Assembly: GCA_934095845.1 (NCBI GenBank)
Contig: CAKOKS010000003.1
Span: 1-64,000, forward strand
Length of the DNA: 64,000 nucleotides
Origin: an uncultured Bacilli bacterium
GTDB lineage: Bacteria; Bacillota_I; Bacilli_A; RF39; UBA660
Direction: 5' to 3'
The position numbers were made by a program, and so were the translations under genes. Positions 48,089-55,606 of this stretch are shown piece by piece. The notes below the pieces were generated by a model, which saw nothing but the letters and a program-made list of their open reading frames with translations, was not told the DNA's origin and made no database searches. Every line of letters begins with the position of its first letter. The first letter of the stretch is position 1.

Positions 48089-49027
48089 ATGAATTTTGAA
48101 AAACCAGATTATAAAATTACTGAATATGTTGAAAATAAAAATTATGGAAAATTTGAACTAGAACCACTAGAAAGAGGTTTTGGTACAACTATTGGTAATG
48201 CATTAAGAAGAGTTATGTTATCTAGTATGCCTGGTTCGGCTGTTACTAGTGTTAAAATTGATGGAGTATTACATGAATTCCAAAAAATCGATGGTGTTAG
48301 AGAAGATGTTATGAACATCATTCTTAATATCAAAACTTTGGTTGTAAAAAATCATTCAACTGATAAGAAAGTAATTAGACTTTCTGCAAATAAAGAAGGA
48401 GCAGTAACAGCTGGAGAAATCGAATATGATGCTGATATCGAAATAGTAAATCCTGATTTAGTTATTTGTAATTTAGTTAAAGGTGGAAAAATTGATATTG
48501 AAATGACTGTTAACAATGGTCGTGGATATGTTGATGCTAAAGAAAATAAAAAGATTATTGGAGATGTTGTTGGAGTTATTCCAATAGATTCAATTTATTC
48601 TCCAGTAGAAAATGTTGCATTTGAAGTTGAAAGTGCACGTGTTGGACATAATGAAAATTATGACAAGTTAATAATGTCTGTATATACTAATGGATCTATT
48701 ACTCCAGAAGAATGTATGGCATTAGCAAGTAGAATTTTAATTGAACATTTAAATATTATTACTGATTTAAATCATATTGCTGATATAACTGGAATAATTG
48801 CTGAAAAGAAAGTAGATACAATTACTAAAACACTTGAAACTCCAATTGAAGAAATTGAATTCAGTGTAAGAGCATATAACTGCTTAAAGAGAGCAAATAT
48901 TCATACAATGCAAGATTTAATTGATAAAAAAGAAGTTGAAGTTACTAAGATTAGAAATTTAGGTAAAAAATCACTTAAAGAAGTAATCGATAAAGTAAAT
49001 GAAATGGGATTAAAATTTAAAGACTAA
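48089..49027 (+). CDS. rpoA: RNA polymerase alpha subunit
   Basis: 312 residues. N-terminal dimerisation domain (FELEPLERGFGTTIGNALRRVMLSSMPGSAVTSVKIDGVLHEF) and a C-terminal domain with the two HhH motifs (RAYNCLKRANIHTMQDL, KIRNLGKKSLKEV) that contacts UP elements and activators. Confidence 0.98.
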   Translation: MNFEKPDYKITEYVENKNYGKFELEPLERGFGTTIGNALRRVMLSSMPGSAVTSVKIDGVLHEFQKIDGVREDVMNIILNIKTLVVKNHSTDKKVIRLSANKEGAVTAGEIEYDADIEIVNPDLVICNLVKGGKIDIEMTVNNGRGYVDAKENKKIIGDVVGVIPIDSIYSPVENVAFEVESARVGHNENYDKLIMSVYTNGSITPEECMALASRILIEHLNIITDLNHIADITGIIAEKKVDTITKTLETPIEEIEFSVRAYNCLKRANIHTMQDLIDKKEVEVTKIRNLGKKSLKEVIDKVNEMGLKFKD

Positions 49028-49048
49028 ACCAAGAAGGAGGAAGCAGAA

Positions 49049-49390
49049 ATGTATAGAAAATTAGGTAGAGAATCTAGAATCAGAAGAAGTATTCTTGCTG
49101 GTCTTACTAAAGATGTAATCAATAATGGTTATGTTGTAACAACTGAAGCTAGAGCTAAAGAAGTTAGAAAATTTGTTGATAAAATGATTACTTATGGAAA
49201 AACTGGTACATTAGTTTCAAGAAGAAAAGCATTAGCTTTCTTACATAATGATGCTAAAGTAGTAAGTAAAGTATTTGATGAATTAGCACCAAAATATGCA
49301 AATAGAAATGGTGGATATACAAGAATCATTAAATTAAAAGAAAGAATTGGCGACGATGCCTTAACTGTTAGACTTGAATTAGTTGACTAA
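49049..49390 (+). CDS. rplQ: 50S ribosomal protein L17
   Basis: 113 residues, [19 protein letters not shown] at the start and [19 protein letters not shown] at the end. Last gene of the superoperon; GGAGGA precedes the ATG. Confidence 0.97.
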   Translation: MYRKLGRESRIRRSILAGLTKDVINNGYVVTTEARAKEVRKFVDKMITYGKTGTLVSRRKALAFLHNDAKVVSKVFDELAPKYANRNGGYTRIIKLKERIGDDALTVRLELVD

Positions 49391-49404
49391 TCAAGTCTTT
49401 TTTT
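49371..49404 (+). terminator. Terminator of the ribosomal superoperon
   Basis: GACTTGAATTAGT (49371-49383) pairs with ACTAATCAAGTC (49386-49397) with one bulged base, then seven T. The rplQ stop lies inside the hairpin. Confidence 0.9.
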
Positions 49405-49465
49405 ATGCAATAATTTACTTTACACAACCTAAAATAAAGTTTATATATTACAACAAAAATGTAGT

Positions 49466-49492
49466 ATAATTAAAAATAGGATAGGTGTGTGA
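49466..49492 (+). promoter_or_regulatory. -10 element and shared leader motif of the variable surface gene
   Basis: TATAAT (49466-49471) is followed, after exactly five bases, by ATAGGATAGGTGTGTG (49477-49492). The same arrangement, with one base changed, stands before the gene at 58440. Here the motif is about 156 nt upstream of the ATG, not at a ribosome binding site. No good -35. Confidence 0.5.
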
Positions 49493-49576
49493 AATTAGGT
49501 GAAAATAAAAAAATGTAATGTAAAATAATTTAAAAGATGTGTATTTTAATAAGCAAAAATTAAAAAAATTGTGTAA

Positions 49577-49611
49577 GCTCCCCAAAACTCCTTGATAATC
49601 GGGGGAGGAGT
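49577..49611 (+). other. GC-rich segment with two mutually exclusive hairpins in a 5' leader
   Basis: GCTCCCC (49577-49583) can pair with GGGGGAG (49601-49607), or ACTCCT (49587-49592) with AGGAGT (49606-49611); both cannot form together. The run of G and C stands out from the A/T-rich leader. It lies 37-71 nt before the ATG of the surface gene. Confidence 0.5.
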
Positions 49612-49647
49612 ATTATAAAATAAAATAGTAGAAAGTAGGGAAATAAT

Positions 49648-50859
49648 ATGAAGAAGAAAAGTATGCTTTTAGTAGCAATATTACTAATGTCAATTGGATT
49701 TGCAGCAATCTCAACAACATTAATAATAAACGGAACTGCTAAGGTAAGCGAAAACAATGAAGATTTTAGTGTAATCTTCACAGCTGCAAGTATAGATGGG
49801 AATGATGTATACTCAACAGCAGTAGATGAAACAAAGAAAACAATTACATTTACAACAAGTGAATTGAAGACTTTAAATCAAACTTCAGTACTAAATTATG
49901 AAGTAACAAACAACTCAAGTAACTATGATGCAAATGTAACAGTTACATGTGTACCAAAGGAAGGAACAACAGCAAAATATACAAGTATTAAAAATAAACT
50001 TGAAAATGATGCGACAGTTGTAAAAGCAAAAAGTTCAGTAAATGGAACATTAACAGTAACATTAAACAAGACAGCTACAGAAGAAGTAAGAGAAGAGTAT
50101 GTATGTACACTTACACTTAATGCAGTAGAAAGAGATACATTGGGAGCCGAAAGTATACCAGATCCCGTATCATTTTCTGAAGATTCATGGAAAACAATAC
50201 AAAAGGCAGTTCAAACTGGAAATACAAGCAAATATAATGTAGGGGATACAAAAGAAGTAGACTTAGGTGATTTAGGAACACATACAGTAAGAGTAGCAAA
50301 TAAAAGTGAATGTACAAATGGAGAAACAAGTGAAACGGCCTGTGGATTTGTAGTTGAGTTTGCAGATGTAATAACAAAAAACTCATTTAATAGTAGAGGT
50401 ACAAGTGTAAGCGGATGGAGATTTTCAAAACTACAGACATACATAAATGATACAATATATAAATCACTTCCAAGTGACTTACAAAATGTAATAACAACAA
50501 CGAAAGTAATTTCCGGTCATGGAACTACACGCGGAGAAACAAATTTTGAAACGCAAGATAAACTATACTTGCTAAGTGCACATGAAGTATATGAAGATGG
50601 AACAAGTAATCCAGTAAGCTCAAGAGATACATCTTATAATAATACAAAACAATTAGATTATTATAAAAATCAAGGAGTAACAACAAGTAGTTATGCAGGA
50701 GCAATAAAACAATATAACGGAGTTGGAACTGATTGGTGGCTTCGTTCGGCTAATTCTCTCGATGCCTACGGCTTCCTTATTGTCGACAACTACGGCAATT
50801 GGGACAGCGCCAATGCGAACCGCTCTGACGGAGTCTCTCCAGCTTTCCGAATCGCATAA
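49648..50859 (+). CDS. Secreted surface protein with C-type-lectin-like domain and putative hypervariable C-terminus
   Basis: 403 residues. A signal peptide or membrane anchor (1-25) is followed by a beta-sandwich domain (to about 170) like TasA/camelysin-type secreted proteins, then a DUF6273/formylglycine-enzyme-like lectin fold (about 175-403; WRFSKLQTYIN, LYLLSAHEVY, TDWWLRSAN, DGVSPAFRIA). Residues 371-394 are coded by 24 codons of which 22 end in T or C, with about 52% G+C over the last 120 nt against about 29% in the 119 nt before (hand counts). Such a C-terminal block in this fold is typical of a DGR variable region. The ATG follows a GGGA site. No reverse transcriptase is in the window. 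Confidence 0.82.
   Translation: MKKKSMLLVAILLMSIGFAAISTTLIINGTAKVSENNEDFSVIFTAASIDGNDVYSTAVDETKKTITFTTSELKTLNQTSVLNYEVTNNSSNYDANVTVTCVPKEGTTAKYTSIKNKLENDATVVKAKSSVNGTLTVTLNKTATEEVREEYVCTLTLNAVERDTLGAESIPDPVSFSEDSWKTIQKAVQTGNTSKYNVGDTKEVDLGDLGTHTVRVANKSECTNGETSETACGFVVEFADVITKNSFNSRGTSVSGWRFSKLQTYINDTIYKSLPSDLQNVITTTKVISGHGTTRGETNFETQDKLYLLSAHEVYEDGTSNPVSSRDTSYNNTKQLDYYKNQGVTTSSYAGAIKQYNGVGTDWWLRSANSLDAYGFLIVDNYGNWDSANANRSDGVSPAFRIA
50740..50859 (+). repeat. Putative diversity-generating-retroelement variable region (VR)
   Basis: From the codon after the Trp-Trp pair to the stop codon. Codon series 50758-50829 is nearly all NNY, as produced by adenine-directed mutagenesis of AAY codons in a template repeat; the flanks (TCGGCTAATTCT before, GGAGTCTCTCCAGCTTTCCG after) would be the invariant ends. 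No template copy is seen elsewhere in this window. Compositional shift from recent transfer is the main alternative. Confidence 0.6.
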
Positions 50860-50882
50860 ACAGTGCAGATATAAAAAACTGT
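50860..50882 (+). other. Small inverted repeat right after the putative VR
   Basis: ACAGT (50860-50864) and ACTGT (50878-50882) flank 13 nt, starting at the base after the stop codon. DGR targets often have a hairpin just beyond the VR, but this stem is only 5 bp, so support is weak. Confidence 0.3.
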
Positions 50883-50953
50883 AAAATTTGGTGTAAGTAA
50901 GTGGGGATTCACAAACCAATCCGATAAGTTATTTATCTTTAAATCACTAATAC

Positions 50954-50982
50954 TTTACAAAAAATAAGCTATTTCTTATAAT
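50954..50982 (+). promoter_or_regulatory. Promoter of the small membrane protein gene
   Basis: TTTACA (50954-50959), 17-nt spacer, TATAAT (50977-50982), 16 nt before the ATG. Confidence 0.75.
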
Positions 50983-50997
50983 TAAATTGGTGGTTAT

Positions 50998-51243
50998 ATG
51001 AAGAAAGATAATTTTGGTACATTAATTATATTAATTAATATAGTGCTTAGTTTATTCTTATTAACTATGAAAGAAGAGAAACTTACTTATTTTATAGTTT
51101 GTATAATATCTAATATAATTGCTATTATATTTAGTATATTTGTATTAAAAAATCAAAATAAAAAACTAATGAATATTGTTTCATTAGTTATTAATATAAT
51201 TGTTCTTATATGTGTAATTATATATGGAATATATTTTATTTAA
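50998..51243 (+). CDS. Small multi-pass membrane protein, unknown function
   Basis: 81 residues, three hydrophobic segments (about 7-23, 30-50, 57-80) separated by short basic or charged loops. Own promoter, GGTGG ribosome binding site and own terminator, so it is a real single-gene unit. No family recognised. Confidence 0.7.
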   Translation: MKKDNFGTLIILINIVLSLFLLTMKEEKLTYFIVCIISNIIAIIFSIFVLKNQNKKLMNIVSLVINIIVLICVIIYGIYFI

Positions 51244-51454
51244 AGAAAGTTAATGAATTATTATTCTTAACTTCTTTTTTTTGAATAGGTAATTCTTTTA
51301 TAACTGGTTCTTTATTAGTTGTTTTAAATTCATTTATTTTATTTTTAATATTTTTTATAGTTGGATTTAAATCTTTAATTAAAGGTATAGCTCTTTTAGT
51401 TATATTTAAGAATCTTAAACTGTTTGAAAGAATAGAAGAAAGATTAAAATTCAT
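51236..51454 (-). CDS. Small YqfQ/VrrA-like protein
   Basis: 72 residues on the minus strand, ATG preceded by TTAGGTG. The segment FLNITKRAIPLIKDLNPTIKNIKNKINEFKTTN resembles the YqfQ (VrrA) family core seen in Bacilli. The tail is rich in Lys, Glu and Asn. A minus-strand TATAAT (51472-51477) with TAAACA 17 nt further up could be its promoter. The 3' end overlaps the plus-strand terminator and the last 8 nt of the preceding gene. Function unknown. Confidence 0.62.
   Translation of the reverse strand: MNFNLSSILSNSLRFLNITKRAIPLIKDLNPTIKNIKNKINEFKTTNKEPVIKELPIQKKEVKNNNSLTFFK
51245..51282 (+). terminator. Terminator of the small membrane protein gene
   Basis: GAAAGTTAA (51245-51253) pairs with TTAACTTC (51267-51274), followed by eight T. 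It is embedded in the 3' end of the minus-strand YqfQ-like gene. Confidence 0.7.
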
Positions 51455-51496
51455 AATATTTCACCTAATAAATTATATGAAATAAAATAAAAATGT

Positions 51497-51524
51497 TTAC
51501 TAATTTTTCTAATATGGTATAATT
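51497..51524 (+). promoter_or_regulatory. Promoter of the pilC-pilD operon
   Basis: TTTACT (51497-51502), 16-nt spacer, extended -10 TGGTATAAT (51516-51524), 30 nt before the ATG. Confidence 0.7.
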
Positions 51525-51553
51525 TAAATTAGAGAATACTAGGGAGTGATTAT

Positions 51554-53101
51554 ATGGATTTAAGTAATCAAAAACATAAACAAGATAACTTTTTCTTGTT
51601 TTTTCCAATGTATGTATGTTTAGGTGTATATTATATACTAAGATTTTTAGCAACTCCATTTATACTTTTTTGGTCTAAAGGATCTGATACTTTATATAAT
51701 ACAATTAATAAAGATGTAGATACTAGTGATCTAAGAGGAGCTAATTTAGGTGATGAAAGTTCTGTACCAATTGATTCAAATTTAGTTGTAAAACATGTTA
51801 AAATTAATCCTAAATTACTTGCTGAAAGAGAAAAACTTATTAATTCAATTGAAGCAATAGAAGAGACTAGAAGCGAAAAACCAATAACATATAGATATAC
51901 AGCCTTAGATCCAGATGGAAAACAAGTTACAAGTACTTTTTTAGCTTATTCTAAAGTAGAAGTTTATACATTCTTAGAAAATGAAGGTTATAAAGTATTT
52001 AAAATAGAAACTGGACCATGGATTGAAAGATTTTATGGACCTAGTACTTTTTCTTCTAAAAAGATTAAAATCAAGGATATAGTATTTTGGTTACAACAAC
52101 TTTCTACTTACTTAAAAGCAGGTATTCCATTAACAGATGCGATGCGTATTTTAAGTAAACAAATGGGTAGAAATGAAAACTTAAAAAGAACTTTTGATTC
52201 AATTGTTTATAATTTGACTCTAGGAGAAAGTTTTTCATCTTGTCTTGAAAAACAAGGAGAAGCATTTCCACCTCTTTTAATTAATATGGTTAAGTCAGCT
52301 GAAGCAACAGGGGATTTGGAAGGTACACTTGATGAAATGGCTGATTACTATAAACAAACTGAAACAACAAGAAAAGAAATGGTAAGTGCTCTCACATATC
52401 CAACAATGGTATTTATATTCTCAATTGCAGTAATCGTATTTATCTTAGTATATTTGATTCCTCAATTTGTTAATATTTATAAAACAGCTGGAGTTAAATT
52501 AAATCCAATTACATCATTTTTAATTGCAGCAAGTACATTCTTAAAAGCTAATTTATTCTATATACTTATTACTATTGTTATATTTGTAACAATAATATAT
52601 GTATTGTATAAACATATAAAAGCTTTTAGATACTTCTTGCAAACAGTATTTATGAAAACACCTGTTTTAGGTAAAATAATAATTTATAAAGAAATGACAA
52701 TATTTACTAAAACATTTGCTAGTTTACTTAAAAACAATGTATTTATTACTGATTCAATAAGTATACTTGGTAAAATAACAAATAATGAGATTTATAAAGA
52801 AATAATGATTAATACAATTAATTATATAGGTCGTGGAGAAAAAATATCATCAGCATTTAAAAATCACTGGGCTATACCAGAAGTTGCTTATTATATGATG
52901 GTAACAGGTGAGTCAACTGGTGAACTTGCAGAGATGATGGAAAAAGTATCTGAATACTATGCAGAACAACATAAAGTTCTAATAGATTCAATGAAGAGTT
53001 TAATTGAACCTATATTAATAATATTCCTAGCTGTTATAGTAGGAGGAATAATTATTTCAGTTATAATTCCAATATTTAGTTTATATTCTGAAATTCTTTA
53101 G
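51554..53101 (+). CDS. pilC: Type II secretion/type IV pilus inner-membrane platform protein (GspF/PilC family)
   Basis: 515 residues against about 400 in the family. The two T2SSF domains are clear: FWLQQLSTYLKAGIPLTDAMRIL and FTKTFASLLKNNVFITDSISIL, each followed by the GESFSSCLE and GEKISSAFK motifs and the TGDLEGTLDEMADYY and TGELAEMMEKVSEYY motifs. Three C-terminal membrane helices are present. The added N-terminus of about 100 residues carries one more membrane segment and a Ser/Glu-rich linker, then a short domain (YRYTALDPDGKQVTSTF). Partner of the prepilin at 4869. The motor ATPase (PilB/GspE) is not in this window. Confidence 0.93.
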   Translation: MDLSNQKHKQDNFFLFFPMYVCLGVYYILRFLATPFILFWSKGSDTLYNTINKDVDTSDLRGANLGDESSVPIDSNLVVKHVKINPKLLAEREKLINSIEAIEETRSEKPITYRYTALDPDGKQVTSTFLAYSKVEVYTFLENEGYKVFKIETGPWIERFYGPSTFSSKKIKIKDIVFWLQQLSTYLKAGIPLTDAMRILSKQMGRNENLKRTFDSIVYNLTLGESFSSCLEKQGEAFPPLLINMVKSAEATGDLEGTLDEMADYYKQTETTRKEMVSALTYPTMVFIFSIAVIVFILVYLIPQFVNIYKTAGVKLNPITSFLIAASTFLKANLFYILITIVIFVTIIYVLYKHIKAFRYFLQTVFMKTPVLGKIIIYKEMTIFTKTFASLLKNNVFITDSISILGKITNNEIYKEIMINTINYIGRGEKISSAFKNHWAIPEVAYYMMVTGESTGELAEMMEKVSEYYAEQHKVLIDSMKSLIEPILIIFLAVIVGGIIISVIIPIFSLYSEIL

Positions 53102-53111
53102 GAGTGAACTT

Positions 53112-53873
53112 ATGATACCATATATATTTCTTTTTATAGTCGGCATAATTTTTGGATCATTTTATAATGTGGTAGCTGATAGATTACCAAATAATGAATC
53201 AATAATTAAACCTAGAAGTCATTGTCCAAATTGTAATCATGTACTTAAATGGTATGAACTTATTCCACTTATATCATTTATAATACAAAGAGGAAAATGC
53301 CGTAAATGCTACTATAAAATGAGTATATGGTATTTTTTATCTGAACTTTTAACAGGGTTACTATTTTGTTTAAGTTATTATCTTTTTGGTTTTTCATATA
53401 TAACTTTAGAATCAATAGTTATAATGTCAGTTATAATTATTACAATTATAAGTGATATTAAATATATGATAATACTTGATAGTCCTTTAGTAGTTGGTAC
53501 CATTTTACTAATTATAATTGAATTATATTTTCAAGATATAAAAGTAGTTTTAACTAATTTAATTTCTGGTTTAATAATGTTTCTAATACTTTTAATAGTA
53601 AAATTTATTGGAGATAAAGTATTTAAACAAGAATCTTTAGGGTGGGGAGATGTTAAATTCTCATTCTTTGCTGGATTTGTACTTAATATACCAGTTGCCT
53701 TAATATATTTATTCTTAGCTGCTTTTCTAGCACTTCCAAATGCTTTATATCAGTCACTTAAGAAAGGCAATTCAGTTACACCTTTTGGACCATTTCTAGC
53801 TATAAGTTTATTTTTATTATATACATATTTTAATCAAGTCAATTATCTTATAGGTATATGGTTAAATATATAA
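53112..53873 (+). CDS. pilD: Prepilin peptidase (PilD/ComC type)
   Basis: 253 residues, about eight membrane segments. N-terminal methylase-type zinc motif with paired C-x2-C (CPNCNHVLKWYELIPLISF, CRKCYYKMS), then the aspartic protease residues in IISDIKYMIIL and LGWGDVKFSFFAGF. Cleaves class III leaders such as that of the prepilin at 4869 and may methylate the new N-terminus. Ten nt after pilC. Confidence 0.93.
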   Translation: MIPYIFLFIVGIIFGSFYNVVADRLPNNESIIKPRSHCPNCNHVLKWYELIPLISFIIQRGKCRKCYYKMSIWYFLSELLTGLLFCLSYYLFGFSYITLESIVIMSVIIITIISDIKYMIILDSPLVVGTILLIIIELYFQDIKVVLTNLISGLIMFLILLIVKFIGDKVFKQESLGWGDVKFSFFAGFVLNIPVALIYLFLAAFLALPNALYQSLKKGNSVTPFGPFLAISLFLLYTYFNQVNYLIGIWLNI

Positions 53874-53899
53874 ATACTTTACGTAAAGCAAAACTGTTA

Positions 53900-53926
53900 T
53901 TTGACATTTTTTGTCAAATTTTTTTG
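53900..53926 (+). terminator. Terminator after pilD
   Basis: TTTGACA (53900-53906) and TGTCAAA (53912-53918) with a T loop, followed by seven T. It lies inside the 5' part of a longer open frame, showing that the next gene starts later, at 53957. Confidence 0.75.
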
Positions 53927-53940
53927 TTTGATAGTATAAT
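53911..53940 (+). promoter_or_regulatory. Promoter of the six-helix membrane protein gene
   Basis: TTGTCA (53911-53916), 18-nt spacer, TATAAT (53935-53940). The -35 is shared with the right arm of the pilD terminator. Confidence 0.55.
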
Positions 53941-53956
53941 CATACCTAGGATAGAA

Positions 53957-54592
53957 ATGAGTATTATTATGAAAAATGAAAATTCAAGACTTTATTATTC
54001 TTTTATTATAAATGTATTAATAATCATTATGGAATTATTCGCGTTTTTAGTTTGCTATAAAGAAAGTGGATTTGCTTGTTTTGAATATTATACTCAAGAT
54101 AGTAATTTATTTTTAATGTTTACATCTCTTCTTTATGTTATATCTTTACTTATATGTGATAAAAAAATACCACATTTTGTATCTTTATTAAAATATGCAG
54201 CAACTACTTCAGTTGTAATTACTTTTTTAACAGTTGTAACTATACTTGCTCCAGTAATGGGAGGATATAAAGCAATGCTTTTAGATGGAACTATGTTAAT
54301 TCATCATTTAATTTGCCCGATTTTTAGCTTTATTACTTTTGTGTTTTTTGAAAAACATAATTTAAATGGTTTAAAAGATGCGCTTATTTCTATGATATTT
54401 ACCTGTCTTTATGGAGTTGTCGCCGTTACTTTAAATGTATTAAAGATAATGGATGGACCATATCCATTCTTAAAAGTTTATGATCAAACAATTTTAATGT
54501 CTATATTTTGGTTAATTCTTATGATGGGTAGTTCATATTTAATTACTGTTCTTATTGGTAATTTGAATCATGCTTATAATAATAAAAAATAA
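53957..54592 (+). CDS. Six-helix membrane protein (Pr6Pr-like family)
   Basis: 211 residues from ATG 53957 (AGGATAG upstream; the frame is open back to 53858 but contains a terminator and promoter). Six hydrophobic segments. FEYYTQDSNLFLMFTSLLYV and LLDGTMLIHHLICPIFSFITF resemble the Pr6Pr/FAR-17a/AIG1-like membrane proteins. Whether it is a lipid hydrolase-like enzyme cannot be said. Confidence 0.7.
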   Translation: MSIIMKNENSRLYYSFIINVLIIIMELFAFLVCYKESGFACFEYYTQDSNLFLMFTSLLYVISLLICDKKIPHFVSLLKYAATTSVVITFLTVVTILAPVMGGYKAMLLDGTMLIHHLICPIFSFITFVFFEKHNLNGLKDALISMIFTCLYGVVAVTLNVLKIMDGPYPFLKVYDQTILMSIFWLILMMGSSYLITVLIGNLNHAYNNKK

Positions 54593-54621
54593 TTGAATTA
54601 ACACTTTCTCTGTGATATTAT
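54593..54621 (+). promoter_or_regulatory. Promoter of the DUF3419 gene
   Basis: TTGAAT (54593-54598), 17-nt spacer, extended -10 TGATATTAT (54613-54621). Confidence 0.7.
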
Positions 54622-54644
54622 ATCTTCTAATTTGGAGGAATAAT

Positions 54645-55538
54645 ATGATAGATATAGATAAGGTGGTTAAAACAATTACCTCTGGTTATTCACTTGATTT
54701 TGAATTCGGAAAATATTCTAAAATATATATGCATACAACTGAGAATATAAAAGACTTTATTAGATGCTTTGATTTAAAGGATAAAGATGTATTTACTATT
54801 GCAGGAAGTGGAGATCAAGCTTTAAATGCTTATTCCTATGGTGCTAAAAGTGTTGATATATTTGATATTAATCCTTTAACTAAATGTAGTGTGGATTTAA
54901 AAGTATCGGGAGCTAAGGCACTTACTTATGAAGAATTTATTCATTTCTTTTTTTCAGAATTTTCTGAATACTTTTCTGAACATTTATATGAAAGTATTTA
55001 TCCTTATTTAGAAAGTGATACTAAGATTTTGTTTGATACTCTTTTTAATAAAGTTGGTGTTAAAAAAACATTAAAAGGTTTATATTATCAAATAAATCCA
55101 ACGCTAGAAAAAATGAAGAAAATGAATTTATATTTAGATGAATATTATTATTATTTATTAAAAAACAATTTAAAAGATAAGAAAGTTGAATTTATAGAAG
55201 AATCTATAACTGATATTGATAAAAGACTTAATAAAAAATATGATATGATGATGTTTTCAAATATAAGTGATTCTTTAAATTCCATCTATGGAATTAATCA
55301 TTTACAATGCTTTAAAGAATTAATTGCTTCTTTAATAGAATATTTAAATCTTTATGGAACAATTGAAGTTGGTTATATATATGGGTGTTATTCAAAAATG
55401 AAAGTAACAAGTGATTTTATAAATAAAAATAAAAGAGAAAAAGTGTTTACTACAGATGAGTATCATACTATGTTAGTAAATTCATATGATGGATATTTTC
55501 AAAAAGATCGAGTAGTTTATTATACAAAAACCAAATAA
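54645..55538 (+). CDS. DUF3419 family protein, BtaA-like SAM-dependent transferase
   Basis: 297 residues from ATG 54645 (TTGGAGGAA upstream). VFTIAGSGDQALNAYSYGAKSVDIFDINPLTKC is the SAM-binding signature of DUF3419 proteins; members include BtaA, which moves 3-amino-3-carboxypropyl from SAM to diacylglycerol in betaine-lipid synthesis. The later segment YDMMMFSNISDSL fits the family. Whether this bacterium makes such lipids is not known; no BtaB partner is adjacent. Confidence 0.83.
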   Translation: MIDIDKVVKTITSGYSLDFEFGKYSKIYMHTTENIKDFIRCFDLKDKDVFTIAGSGDQALNAYSYGAKSVDIFDINPLTKCSVDLKVSGAKALTYEEFIHFFFSEFSEYFSEHLYESIYPYLESDTKILFDTLFNKVGVKKTLKGLYYQINPTLEKMKKMNLYLDEYYYYLLKNNLKDKKVEFIEESITDIDKRLNKKYDMMMFSNISDSLNSIYGINHLQCFKELIASLIEYLNLYGTIEVGYIYGCYSKMKVTSDFINKNKREKVFTTDEYHTMLVNSYDGYFQKDRVVYYTKTK

Positions 55539-55573
55539 AGTATTAATATTTTTAATTAAATTAATAAAAATTA

Positions 55574-55582
55574 TGCTATAAT
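55574..55582 (+). promoter_or_regulatory. Extended -10 promoter of aspS
   Basis: TGCTATAAT, 24 nt before the ATG. No clear -35. Confidence 0.6.
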
Positions 55583-55606
55583 AATTTACGAAGTGGAGGA
55601 GTTTTT

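Noticed and set aside
50905..50922. GGATT/AATCC hairpin after the putative VR
   Set aside because: Only 5 bp with an 8-nt loop; not convincing as terminator or DGR hairpin.
53858..53956. Upstream extension of the six-helix membrane protein to a start at 53858
   Set aside because: It overlaps pilD and contains a terminator and a promoter; ATG 53957 has a ribosome binding site.
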